10,084 nucleotides of DNA, from the NCBI GenBank assembly GCA_900550525.1, contig URSN01000067.1:1-10084 (forward strand). The letters are read 5' to 3'. The position numbers and the translations under genes were made by a program. A model generated the notes under the pieces. That model did no database searches and was not told the origin of the DNA. It saw only the letters and a list, made by a program, of their open reading frames with translations. The stretch is from an uncultured Eubacteriales bacterium (lineage in GTDB: Bacteria > Bacillota > Clostridia > Christensenellales > CAG-138). Below, in pieces: positions 1 to 6,383 of this stretch (position 1 is its first letter; each line of letters starts with the position of its first letter).

Positions 1-1372
1 CACCGAGAAGCGCTTGCCCACCTCCCAGAGCGTCTCCCCCGCGCCCGCGCAATAGATCACGATGCCCACGGGCGCGCGCGGCGTCCCGGCCGGCTCCACG
101 CGCACGGCGGCGGTCAGCGGCCGCCGTTCATACAGCGTGGCGCGCGCCTCGAGCGTGAGCATCAGCTCCGGCGTGCGCCCGCCGCCGGTGAGCTGCGCCG
201 AGAGCGTTTGCAGCGTCACGCGCGCCTGCGGCGTATACGCCGCGTCCAGCTCCAGCTGCAGCGGCAGGTCGTAGGGGAAGGCGTGCAGCTGCCCGCCGTC
301 GCACTGGTAGAGCGCGTGCACGAACACCATCGCGTCCACGCACAGCCGCCCCTCGCGCGCGCTCATGCCCGTGACGGCGGGCGTCGCCGCGGCGTAGATC
401 ACGCGGCACGCCTCCGGCAGTTCCGCCGGGATCTGCACGCCCTCGCGGAACACGACGCGCTTGTGCTCCGCGCCGCCGCACCGCAGCTGCTCCACGGTGC
501 GCTGCTCGCAGCCGCTGCCGCAGCGCGCGGCCCTCTCCGCGCGCCAGATCGTAGACCTGCACCCGCACGAGCGCCTCCACGTCCACCACGCCGAAGCTCT
601 TGTCCGCCGCCACCGCGGAGATCTGCTCCACCGCCGCCTCCGCCCACGCGCCCGCCGCGCCGGCCGGGATATCCAGCACGGCCGTAAACGGGATGATCTG
701 TATCAGCTGCGTCAGCTCCCCCTCCTCCGAGGCGGTCAGCAGCGTCGCGTACAGGCTGCCCTCCCCCGTCGCCGCGCCGCCCTCCACGATCACCTCGCGC
801 ACCTGCGCCGCGCCGTGGCACAGCAGCACGCGCTGCGCCGCCGGCGCCGCCGCCTCCTCGCGCACGCGCACCGACGCGGCGCCAAGCGGTACCGCGCGCG
901 CGCTCGATACGGGCGTTTCCCGCACCTCCAGCGCGTCCACGCCGCTCACGCCCGTCACAAACGGCTCGCTCTCCGGCGCGCACGCCTGCGCCGACAGCTC
1001 CAAAATCGCGCTAAGATGCAGCCGCCCCGCCTCCGCCGTGCAGGTGCATTCGAGCACCTGCGCCTGCGCGCTCGCGGCCATCCCCTCCGCCGCGCCGGGC
1101 AGCTCCACGCTGTGCACGTACGTCGTCGCCGCCGAAAAGCCAAATGCCTCGCCGGACGGGCTCTCGCACAGCAGCAGCAGCGTCAGGCTGCCGCTTGCGC
1201 GCACCGCGTCCTGCTGCGCCTGCGCCTCGCATGCGCCCAGCTGCGTCCCCGCGCACAGCACCCGCGCGGCCACGCGCCCCTCCGGCAGCGGGATATCGCT
1301 GTCGATCAGGGTCTGTGACACGGCCGCCCCCACCAGGGTGTCGATCCCCATCACGCTTGTTTGTACATCCAT
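1..1372 (-). pseudogene. SPOCS (DUF3794)/LysM-domain protein, frameshifted and cut by the window edge
   Basis: Likely a spore-associated or cell-envelope protein: SPOCS/DUF3794 domains followed by LysM are typical of clostridial spore formers. Translation from the ATG at 1372 (MDVQTSVMGID) is preceded by GGGAGG at 1381-1386, 8 nt away. Three SPOCS-like blocks are visible: about residues 38-130, 180-277, and a third in a different frame. Below about position 540 the original frame turns into Arg/Ala-rich nonsense. The neighbouring frame gives a sensible continuation (EQRTVEQLRCGGAEHKRVVF, later VTGMSAREGRLCVDAMVFVH) and runs to the edge as GIVIYCAGAGETLWEVGKRF, the start of a LysM domain. The break falls in an alternating C/G run at 538-544. 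Restoring one lost CG pair gives a smooth join (VYDLARAERAARCG). The stop codon lies outside the window. Family assignment is good; the exact spore role is inference, and whether the lesion is real or a sequencing error cannot be told. Confidence 0.8.
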
Positions 1373-1406
1373 CCGCCGTTCCTCCCGCCTCGTTGTCCTT
1401 GCCCTA

Positions 1407-1435
1407 TTCGTATGCCGCCCCCCGCCGCGGTATGC
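1407..1435 (-). promoter_or_regulatory. Possible sporulation (sigma-E-like) promoter of the SPOCS/LysM gene
   Basis: On the minus strand GCATACC (1435-1429) is followed after 14 nt by CATACGAA (1414-1407). This resembles the Bacillus sigma-E pattern KMATATT-N14/15-CATACAHT, with 5 of 7 and 6 of 8 matches by eye. A start near 1400 would leave a leader of about 28 nt containing the ribosome binding site at 1381-1386. I saw no sigma-A-like pair in this short upstream stretch. The call depends partly on the spore-type product, so it is tentative. Confidence 0.33.
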
Positions 1436-1480
1436 CCCGCCCCCGCCCGCGCGTTCGGTTCACCCTTTTTCTTTTTCTCT

Positions 1481-1824
1481 CTGTTCTTTCTTTTCTTTCA
1501 GAAAAAGAAAAGAAAGAACCAAAGAAAAGAAACCTTAACGGGGAGGGGGATGAGCGGAAACCATCGGGCGGCCCTCTTCTATCATCCGTTTCCCGTCTAT
1601 TGGGCCGCCCTCCCCCCTTCATCCGTTACCCATTTTTCCCTGCGGGGCTTTTCAAAGAAAAGCCCCGCAAAATATATTTTGCGGGAAATCCAAGTTCCGC
1701 TGACGGGCGGGCGCAGCGGCTGTTTCCGGGGCAGGTTCCCGGCTTTCTTTTCTGGTTCTCTTTTCTTTCTCCGGAAAGAAAAGAGAACGAAAAAATCCTC
1801 CGAAAAGAAAAGAGAACGAAAAAA
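1481..1824 (+). repeat. Modular hairpin repeat, copy A
   Basis: This fills most of the 529-bp gap between the divergent SPOCS gene and mnmG. Modules in order: M1, a pyrimidine/purine hairpin with 16-bp arms 1483-1498 and 1504-1519, followed by a purine tail ending in the CCTTAACGGGGAGGGGGATGA stretch (about 1532-1553, tail written here only as a landmark). M2, 9-bp arms 1566-1574 and 1602-1610 around a 27-nt loop. M3, 12-bp arms 1642-1653 and 1657-1668 with an AAA loop, overlapping a perfect 22-bp palindrome at 1664-1685. M4, CCGCTG 1697-1702 pairing with CAGCGG 1714-1719. M5, 15-bp arms 1755-1769 and 1774-1788 with a TCCG loop. The 3' arm of M5 with its A-tail (1770-1795) is duplicated imperfectly at 1799-1824. 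Open frames across it are not conserved in the other copies, so it is probably non-coding. Confidence 0.9.
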
Positions 1825-1866
1825 ACCGCCTCACCAGCGGGCCGCGGCGCGCGATGCAGGAAACCG

Positions 1867-1895
1867 TTGCCGCGGCCGCGGCGCGGTGGTACAAT
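1867..1895 (+). promoter_or_regulatory. Sigma-A promoter of mnmG, predicted leaderless start
   Basis: TTGCCG (1867-1872), a 17-nt spacer and TACAAT (1890-1895) form a good sigma-A promoter. The usual position of +1, seven bases past the end of the -10 box, is 1902, the A of the mnmG ATG. No Shine-Dalgarno could then be present in the mRNA, and none is visible directly upstream. The promoter lies between repeat copy A and the gene. Confidence 0.7.
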
Positions 1896-1901
1896 CGTGG
1901 T

Positions 1902-3803
1902 ATGTTGGAAACGCGGTACGGAAGCGAACACGGCGCGGACGTGGTGGTCATCGGCGCGGGGCATGCGGGCTGCGAGGCGGCGCTCGCCTGCGCGCGCATG
2001 GGCCTGTCCACGCTGCTGCTGACGCTCAACCTGGACTCGGTGGGGCTGATGCCGTGCAACCCGGCCATCGGCGGCACGGGCAAGGGGCACCTGGTGCGCG
2101 AGCTGGACGCGATGGGCGGCGAGATGGGCCTGGCCGCCGACGATACGCTCATCCAGATGCGCATGCTCAACACGGGCAAGGGCCCGGCCGTGCACAGCCT
2201 GCGCGCGCAGATGGACAAGCGCCGCTACCACGAGCGCATGAAGCGCGCGCTCGAGCGCCAGGAGCGCCTCACGCTCCTGCAGGACGAGGCGGAAGCGCTG
2301 CTGACCGAGGGCGGCCGCATCGCGGGCGTGCGCACGGCGGAGGGGTTCACGCTGCGCTGCCGCGCGGTGGTCGCCGCCGCGGGCGTCTACCTCAAAAGCC
2401 GCATCCTCATCGGCGACTGGGCGCGCGAGAGCGGCCCGGCGGGGCTGACGCGCGCGGAGACGCTCTCGGCGGAGCTGGCGCGCCTCGGCGTCCCGGTGCG
2501 CCGTTTCAAGACCGGCACGCCCGCGCGCGTGCTCGGCCGCGGCCTCGATTATGCAAGGATGGGGCGGCGGGACGGCGACGGGACCGTGCCCGCCTTCTCC
2601 TTCCTGCACGGCGCGCTCGCGCGCGAACAGACGCCGTGCTACCTGACCTATACCAACGCCGGGACGCACCGCATCATCCTCGACAACCTCAGCCGCTCGC
2701 CCATGTACAGCGGCCGCATCCGCGCCACCGGCACGCGCTACTGCCCTTCCATCGAGGACAAGCTCGTGCGCTTTGCCGACAAGCCGCGCCACCAGATCTT
2801 CATCGAGCCGGAGGGCCGCACCACGGACGAGATGTACGTGCAGGGCATGAGCACGAGCCTGCCGGCGGATGTGCAGGTGGCCATGCTGCGCACGCTGCCG
2901 GGGCTGGAGCGCTGCGAGGTCGCGCGGCTGGGCTACGCCATCGAATACGACTGCATCGACCCGACCGCGCTCGACCGCACGCTGATGGTCAAGGCCGTGC
3001 CGGGCCTGTTCACCGCCGGCCAGCTCAACGGCAGTTCCGGCTATGAGGAGGCCGCCGCGCAGGGGTATCTGGCGGGGGTGAACGCCGCGCTGTACGTCCG
3101 GGGCGAGGAGCCGTTCCTGCTCGGCCGCGACGAGGCGTATACCGGCGTGCTGGTGGACGACCTGGCCACCAAGGGCACGCCGGAGCCGTACCGCATGATG
3201 ACGTCCCGCTGCGAGTACCGCCTGCTGCTGCGCCAGGACAACGCCGACCTGCGCCTGACCGAGCGCGCGCGGCGCACGGGGCTCATCTCGCCCGAGCGCT
3301 ACGACCGCCTGCAGCGCAAGCGCGAGGCCGTCGCCGCCGCCATGCGCGCGCTGGATGCGAGCGTGCCGCCCTCCGCCGCGCTGACGGAGTGCCTCGCCGC
3401 CATCGGTTCCGGCCCGCCCGCCGCCGGCGGCGCGCGCCTGTTCGACCTGCTCAAGCGGCCGGGCATGACGTATACCGCGCTGCTCTCGCTCACCGCCGGC
3501 ACGCCGCAGGCGCTGCCCGCGCTGCCGGATGAGGCGCGCGAACAGGTGGAGGTGCTCGCGCACTACGACGGCTATATCCAAAAGCAGCGCGAGGAGGTCG
3601 CGCGCGCCCGCCGCCTGGAGGAGCTGGCGCTGCCGGACGGCCTCGACTACGCCGCCATGCACGGCCTGCGCCTTGAGGCGCGGCAGAAGCTCGCCGCCGT
3701 GCGCCCGCACAGCGTGGGGCAGGCGGCGCGCATCTCGGGCGTATCGCCGGCGGATATCTCCGTGCTGCTGATCGAACTCAAACGAAGGGAGGCGCGCGCA
3801 TGA
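1902..3803 (+). CDS. mnmG: tRNA uridine-5-carboxymethylaminomethyl modification enzyme MnmG (GidA)
   Basis: FAD-dependent subunit that, with the GTPase MnmE, installs the aminomethyl or carboxymethylaminomethyl group on U34 of certain tRNAs, acting in the cytoplasm. At 633 aa it has the normal family length. The Rossmann FAD motif VVVIGAGHAGCEAA sits at about residues 14-27, followed by the strongly conserved LMPCNPAIGGTGKGHLVREL and the RRFKTGTPAR segment. The substrate/C-terminal region has SGYEEAAAQGYLAG, SRCEYRLLLRQDNADLRLT and the terminal helical domain with YDGYIQKQ and HSVGQAARISGVSPADI. I chose ATG 1902: an upstream in-frame ATG at 1854 would place the promoter inside the gene and add a non-conserved tail. 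The TGA overlaps the rsmG ATG (ATGA), giving a two-gene operon. MnmE, often just upstream in Bacillota, is not here; repeat copy A occupies that place. Confidence 0.97.
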   Translation: MLETRYGSEHGADVVVIGAGHAGCEAALACARMGLSTLLLTLNLDSVGLMPCNPAIGGTGKGHLVRELDAMGGEMGLAADDTLIQMRMLNTGKGPAVHSLRAQMDKRRYHERMKRALERQERLTLLQDEAEALLTEGGRIAGVRTAEGFTLRCRAVVAAAGVYLKSRILIGDWARESGPAGLTRAETLSAELARLGVPVRRFKTGTPARVLGRGLDYARMGRRDGDGTVPAFSFLHGALAREQTPCYLTYTNAGTHRIILDNLSRSPMYSGRIRATGTRYCPSIEDKLVRFADKPRHQIFIEPEGRTTDEMYVQGMSTSLPADVQVAMLRTLPGLERCEVARLGYAIEYDCIDPTALDRTLMVKAVPGLFTAGQLNGSSGYEEAAAQGYLAGVNAALYVRGEEPFLLGRDEAYTGVLVDDLATKGTPEPYRMMTSRCEYRLLLRQDNADLRLTERARRTGLISPERYDRLQRKREAVAAAMRALDASVPPSAALTECLAAIGSGPPAAGGARLFDLLKRPGMTYTALLSLTAGTPQALPALPDEAREQVEVLAHYDGYIQKQREEVARARRLEELALPDGLDYAAMHGLRLEARQKLAAVRPHSVGQAARISGVSPADISVLLIELKRREARA

Positions 3804-4495
3804 CGGACCGGGATCGCTGCGTGGCGCGGCTGGCCGCGCTCTACCCCGCGCTGACGGAGGATCAGGCGGATCGCTTCGGCCGCTATTATACGCTGCTCGT
3901 GGAATGGAACAGGACGCGCAATCTCACCGCCATCACCGAGCCGGAGGCCGTGGCCGAAAAGCACTTTTTCGACTCGCTCGCCGCCGCGCCGCTGCTCCCC
4001 GCCGCCGCGCGCTGCATCGATGTGGGCACGGGCGCGGGCTTCCCCGGCATCCCGCTGCTGATCGTGCGGCCGGACCTTGCCATGACGCTGCTGGACGCGC
4101 TGCAAAAGCGCATCGACTTCCTTCAGGCCGCGCTCGAGGCGCTGGGCCTCGCCGCGCAATGCCTGCACCTGCGCGCCGAGGACGCCGGGCGCGACCCGGC
4201 CCTGCGCGCCTCGTTCGACGCCGCGCTCACCCGCGCCGTCGCGCCGCTGCCCGCGCTGCTCGAGCTCACCGTGCCGCTGCTAAGCGTGGGCGGCCAGAGC
4301 GTCGCCTATAAGGGCGATCCCGCCGCCGAGCTCGCCGCCGCGCAAAACGCCTGCGCCCAGCTGCGCTGCGCGTGCACATGTATCCCCGTGCCCGCGGCCT
4401 ACGGCGCGCGCGCGCTCGTCGTCGCAAAAAAACTGGCCGAGACCCCCGCCCGCTTCCCCCGCCGCGCCGGCCTCCCCGCCAAACAGCCGCTCTGA
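3800..4495 (+). CDS. rsmG: 16S rRNA (guanine-527-N7) methyltransferase RsmG (GidB)
   Basis: SAM-dependent enzyme that makes m7G527 in the 530 loop of 16S rRNA; loss of this methylation is known to give low-level streptomycin resistance. The 231-aa length fits the family. Visible motifs: WNRTRNLTAIT at about residues 36-46, EKHFFDSL at 53-60, the SAM-binding glycine loop DVGTGAGFPGIPL at 74-86, DALQKRIDFLQ after strand 2, and a family-like C-terminus (ARFPRRAGLPAKQPL). The start overlaps the mnmG stop by 4 bp, and a GAAGGGAGG ribosome site at about 3784-3792 lies inside the mnmG end, so translation is probably coupled. The gene ends about 20 bp before repeat copy B, which may serve as its 3' end. 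Confidence 0.96.
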   Translation: MTDRDRCVARLAALYPALTEDQADRFGRYYTLLVEWNRTRNLTAITEPEAVAEKHFFDSLAAAPLLPAAARCIDVGTGAGFPGIPLLIVRPDLAMTLLDALQKRIDFLQAALEALGLAAQCLHLRAEDAGRDPALRASFDAALTRAVAPLPALLELTVPLLSVGGQSVAYKGDPAAELAAAQNACAQLRCACTCIPVPAAYGARALVVAKKLAETPARFPRRAGLPAKQPL

Positions 4496-4518
4496 GCCGG
4501 CTTGTTTTCCTGTTTTCT

Positions 4519-4960
4519 GTTCTTTCTTTTCTTTCAGGAAAAGAAATGGGATGCTCTGTTCTTTCTTTTCTTTCGGGAAAAGAAAAGAAAGAACCAAAGA
4601 AAAGAAACCTTATCGGGGAGGGGGATGAGCGTACTCCATCGGGCGGGCCGCCCCCGTCATACGTTTCCTGTTTTTCCCTGCGGGGCTTTTCTGAAAGAAA
4701 AGCCCCGCAAAATATATTTTGCGGGTAACGTCAGCCCCGCTGACGGGCGAGCGCAGCGGTATTGCCGGAGCAGATTCCTGAGCTTTCTTTTTGGTTCTTT
4801 TTCTTTCACAGAAAGAAAAAGAACGGAAGAAAAGCCCCGCAAAATATTTTTTGCGGGGAAGGCAAGTTCCGCTGACGGGCGGGCGCAGCGGCTGTTTCCG
4901 GGGCGGGTTCCCGGCTTTCTTTTCTGGTTCTCTTTTCTTTCTCCGGAAAGAAAAGAGAAC
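4519..4960 (+). repeat. Modular hairpin repeat, copy B (internally duplicated)
   Basis: This fills the convergent gap between rsmG and the binding-protein gene. It opens with an incomplete M1 (5' arm 4519-4534, truncated 3' arm), then a full M1 (arms 4558-4573 and 4579-4594). M2 is reduced to a tight GGGCGG-g-CCGCCC hairpin at about 4640-4652. M3 has arms 4680-4691 and 4697-4708 and a 22-bp palindrome at 4704-4725. M4 is 4737-4742 with 4754-4759. M5 of subtype 2 has 14-bp arms 4794-4807 and 4811-4824 with an ACA loop. A second 3' half then follows, listed separately. Orientation matches copies A and C. Small differences in loop length put the three copies in different reading frames, which argues against a coding role. 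Confidence 0.9.
4829..4960 (+). repeat. Second 3' half inside repeat copy B (subtype 1)
   Basis: This begins with the 3' arm of M3 and an imperfect 24-bp palindrome (4835-4858, one mismatched pair). It continues through a second M4 (4869-4874 with 4886-4891) and ends with a subtype 1 M5 hairpin (15-bp arms 4927-4941 and 4946-4960, TCCG loop). By eye it differs from 1657-1788 of copy A at only about five or six of 132 positions, whereas the half just before it (4697-4824) matches copy C in its diagnostic bases. Copy B therefore joins both subtypes. Confidence 0.85.
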
Positions 4961-4988
4961 AAAAGAGAACACAATAAGAAAAGCAGAA

Positions 4989-5018
4989 CGAAAGCGCGCC
5001 GCAGGGGGCGCGCTTTCG
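4989..5018 (-). terminator. Rho-independent terminator of the binding-protein gene
   Basis: A perfect 12-bp GC-rich stem (4989-5000 with 5007-5018) with a 6-nt loop lies 15 bp past the stop codon of the minus-strand gene. Read on the minus strand it is followed by the T-rich TTCTGCTTTTCTTATT, as expected for an intrinsic terminator. It is separate from the repeat modules. Confidence 0.75.
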
Positions 5019-5033
5019 ACGGGGGGCGACGCC

Positions 5034-6197
5034 TTACGGCAGCGTCCCGTTGAGGAGTTTTTCGAGCTTCTCGTCGGAGAGGTCGGTATGGTAGAACAGG
5101 CTGAAGAAGGCGCGCACCTCATCCTCCACGCTGCAGTCGAGGTACTCGGGATAGAGCAGCGCGGAGAACCAGCGGATGCCGATCAGGCGGTTGGGGCCCG
5201 GCGGCCGGTCGATCCAGCTGAACGGCGCATTGGGCGTGCCGTACACCTTGAGCTGCTGCACGGCCTTGAGCGTGGCGTAATCCGGATCGTTCAGGATGGC
5301 GTCGGCCGCGCTGCCGCCGCTCAGGTCGGCCTTGGGCTCGCCGTTGACGACGATCACATCCGGGTCCCACGCGAGCAGCTGTTCGGCCGAGATCTGCACG
5401 CGCGAGCCGTCCCCCAGCTCCAGGTCCGCGACGTTGACCGCGCTGACCATGCCCAGGATCTGCGCATGGGCGGAGCCGCGCGGCGCGGTCTCGAGCGAAT
5501 CCTCGCCGTTGCCGTAGTAGACGCGCACCCGCTCCTCCTCCGGGATTTCGGCAAGCGCCGCGACGTCGGCAAAGAGCGCCTCCGCATAGGCGGCCATCTG
5601 TTCGCACTGCTCCTCGGCGCCGAGCAGCTCGCCGAGGAAGCGGAACGCCGCGGCGGAGTTGTTGAGGTCGCTGTCCACGGCGACGACGGGGATGCCCAGC
5701 TTTTCCGTCAGCGCGTCGCAGTCGGAGATCATCGCGTCGTTGATCGTGCCGCAGTTCACCGCGATGGTCGGGTTCGCCGCGATCACGGCCTCGTAGTTCA
5801 CCGCGTCGCCCATGCCGAAGTTGGGCAGGTCGTGGTATTCCTCCAGGATGATGGCCTTTTCAATGTCGTTGAGCTCGTAGTTCCAGCCGAGCAGCTTGTC
5901 CGGCGCGGCCATGTACAGGAAGATCGCCGAGACCGACCCGGTGGAAAAGACCGATTCGATCTCGCCGGCCGCCGGCACGGTCACGGTGCGGCCCGCCATG
6001 TCCGTGATCTGCCGCTCGGCCGCCTCCTGCGGCGCGTCCGTCGGCGCGGCGGCCTCCGGTGCGTCCGTGGCGCTCTGCATTGCGGTGCCGTCCGGCGGGG
6101 GTTCCTGTGCAGGGCCCTCCGTCCGGCAGCCGGCGATCAGGCCGGCCGCCAGCGCGAGCGAGAGCAGCAGCGCGAGCAATCGTCTGGTTTGTTTCAT
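5034..6197 (-). CDS. Substrate-binding lipoprotein of a FecB/BtuF-type ABC importer
   Basis: Probably captures an iron-siderophore, heme, corrinoid or other metal complex at the cell surface and hands it to the FecCD-type permease encoded divergently. The 387-aa protein has a lipoprotein signal: basic MKQTRR, a hydrophobic stretch, and the lipobox LIAGC with Cys24 as the lipid site. An Ala/Pro/Thr-rich linker follows to about residue 60. The helical-backbone metal-receptor fold begins at ITDMAGRTVTVPAA. The late motif SWIDRPPGPNRLIGIRW (about residues 327-343) is typical of the HemV-2-like subgroup. The ATG at 6197 has a strong AAGGAGG at 6204-6210, 6 nt away; the TTG just upstream at 6200 is unlikely to be the start. 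Expression probably comes from the promoter at 6331-6359. The ligand cannot be read from the sequence. Confidence 0.9.
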   Translation of the reverse strand: MKQTRRLLALLLSLALAAGLIAGCRTEGPAQEPPPDGTAMQSATDAPEAAAPTDAPQEAAERQITDMAGRTVTVPAAGEIESVFSTGSVSAIFLYMAAPDKLLGWNYELNDIEKAIILEEYHDLPNFGMGDAVNYEAVIAANPTIAVNCGTINDAMISDCDALTEKLGIPVVAVDSDLNNSAAAFRFLGELLGAEEQCEQMAAYAEALFADVAALAEIPEEERVRVYYGNGEDSLETAPRGSAHAQILGMVSAVNVADLELGDGSRVQISAEQLLAWDPDVIVVNGEPKADLSGGSAADAILNDPDYATLKAVQQLKVYGTPNAPFSWIDRPPGPNRLIGIRWFSALLYPEYLDCSVEDEVRAFFSLFYHTDLSDEKLEKLLNGTLP

Positions 6198-6257
6198 CAA
6201 CGTCCTCCTTTCCCCTGTTGGCCGCCTGCGGCCTGCACCGCCGGATGGGCGCGCGGA

Positions 6258-6286
6258 TTGACACGGCGGCCGTCACGCGCTATACT
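6258..6286 (+). promoter_or_regulatory. Consensus sigma-A promoter for permease-ATPase
   Basis: TTGACA (6258-6263), 17 nt, TATACT (6281-6286): nearly the full consensus. Expected +1 is near 6293, inside the palindrome at 6285-6312, leaving a leader of about 91 nt before the permease ATG at 6384. The palindrome touches the -10 box, so a bound repressor would block initiation. Confidence 0.82.
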
Positions 6287-6312
6287 TTTAAAAAACGTAC
6301 TTTTTTTAAAAG
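6285..6312. promoter_or_regulatory. 28-bp AT-rich palindrome, likely operator
   Basis: An inverted repeat centred on GTAC (6297-6300), with 13 of 14 base pairs matching (only 6296/6301 fail). It consists of T, A, A and T runs and stands out from the GC-rich surroundings. It starts at the end of the plus-strand -10 box, covers the plus +1, and lies 12 bp downstream of the predicted minus-strand +1. The position suits a repressor controlling both transcripts, presumably responding to the imported ligand. It does not look like the classic Fur box. Without a U-tract it is a poor terminator for either strand, though a hairpin role in the mRNA cannot be excluded. Confidence 0.65.
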
Positions 6313-6330
6313 AATAACGCTTACGGGTAG

Positions 6331-6359
6331 AGTATAGCACGGGCGGCGCGCCCCGTCAA
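6331..6359 (-). promoter_or_regulatory. Sigma-A promoter of the binding-protein gene
   Basis: On the minus strand TTGACG (6359-6354), 17 nt, TATACT (6336-6331). Expected +1 is near 6324, giving a leader of about 126 nt that runs back through the palindrome and the opposite promoter before the ATG at 6197. The two promoters of this divergent pair therefore face each other. Confidence 0.78.
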
Positions 6360-6383
6360 GCGGGAAACAGGGAGAAAAACGGT

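Noticed and set aside
1854..1901. Upstream in-frame ATG as mnmG start.
   Set aside because: It lies before the promoter boxes and adds 16 residues unlike the family N-terminus.
4627..5053. Open frames starting at the ATG behind the GGGGAGGGGG-like sequence in the repeats (about 1550, 4625 and 8342), which could look like a small conserved protein with its own ribosome site.
   Set aside because: The copies differ by loop indels that shift the frame (the same DNA reads FPCGAF in copies B and C but SLRGFS in copy A), there is no consistent stop, and the composition only reflects the hairpin arms. The nucleotide structure is conserved, not the peptide.
128..6317. Long overlapping open frames opposite mnmG, opposite the SPOCS gene and opposite the binding-protein gene.
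   Set aside because: They are Arg/Ala/His-rich shadow frames caused by high GC content and have no recognisable domains or ribosome sites.
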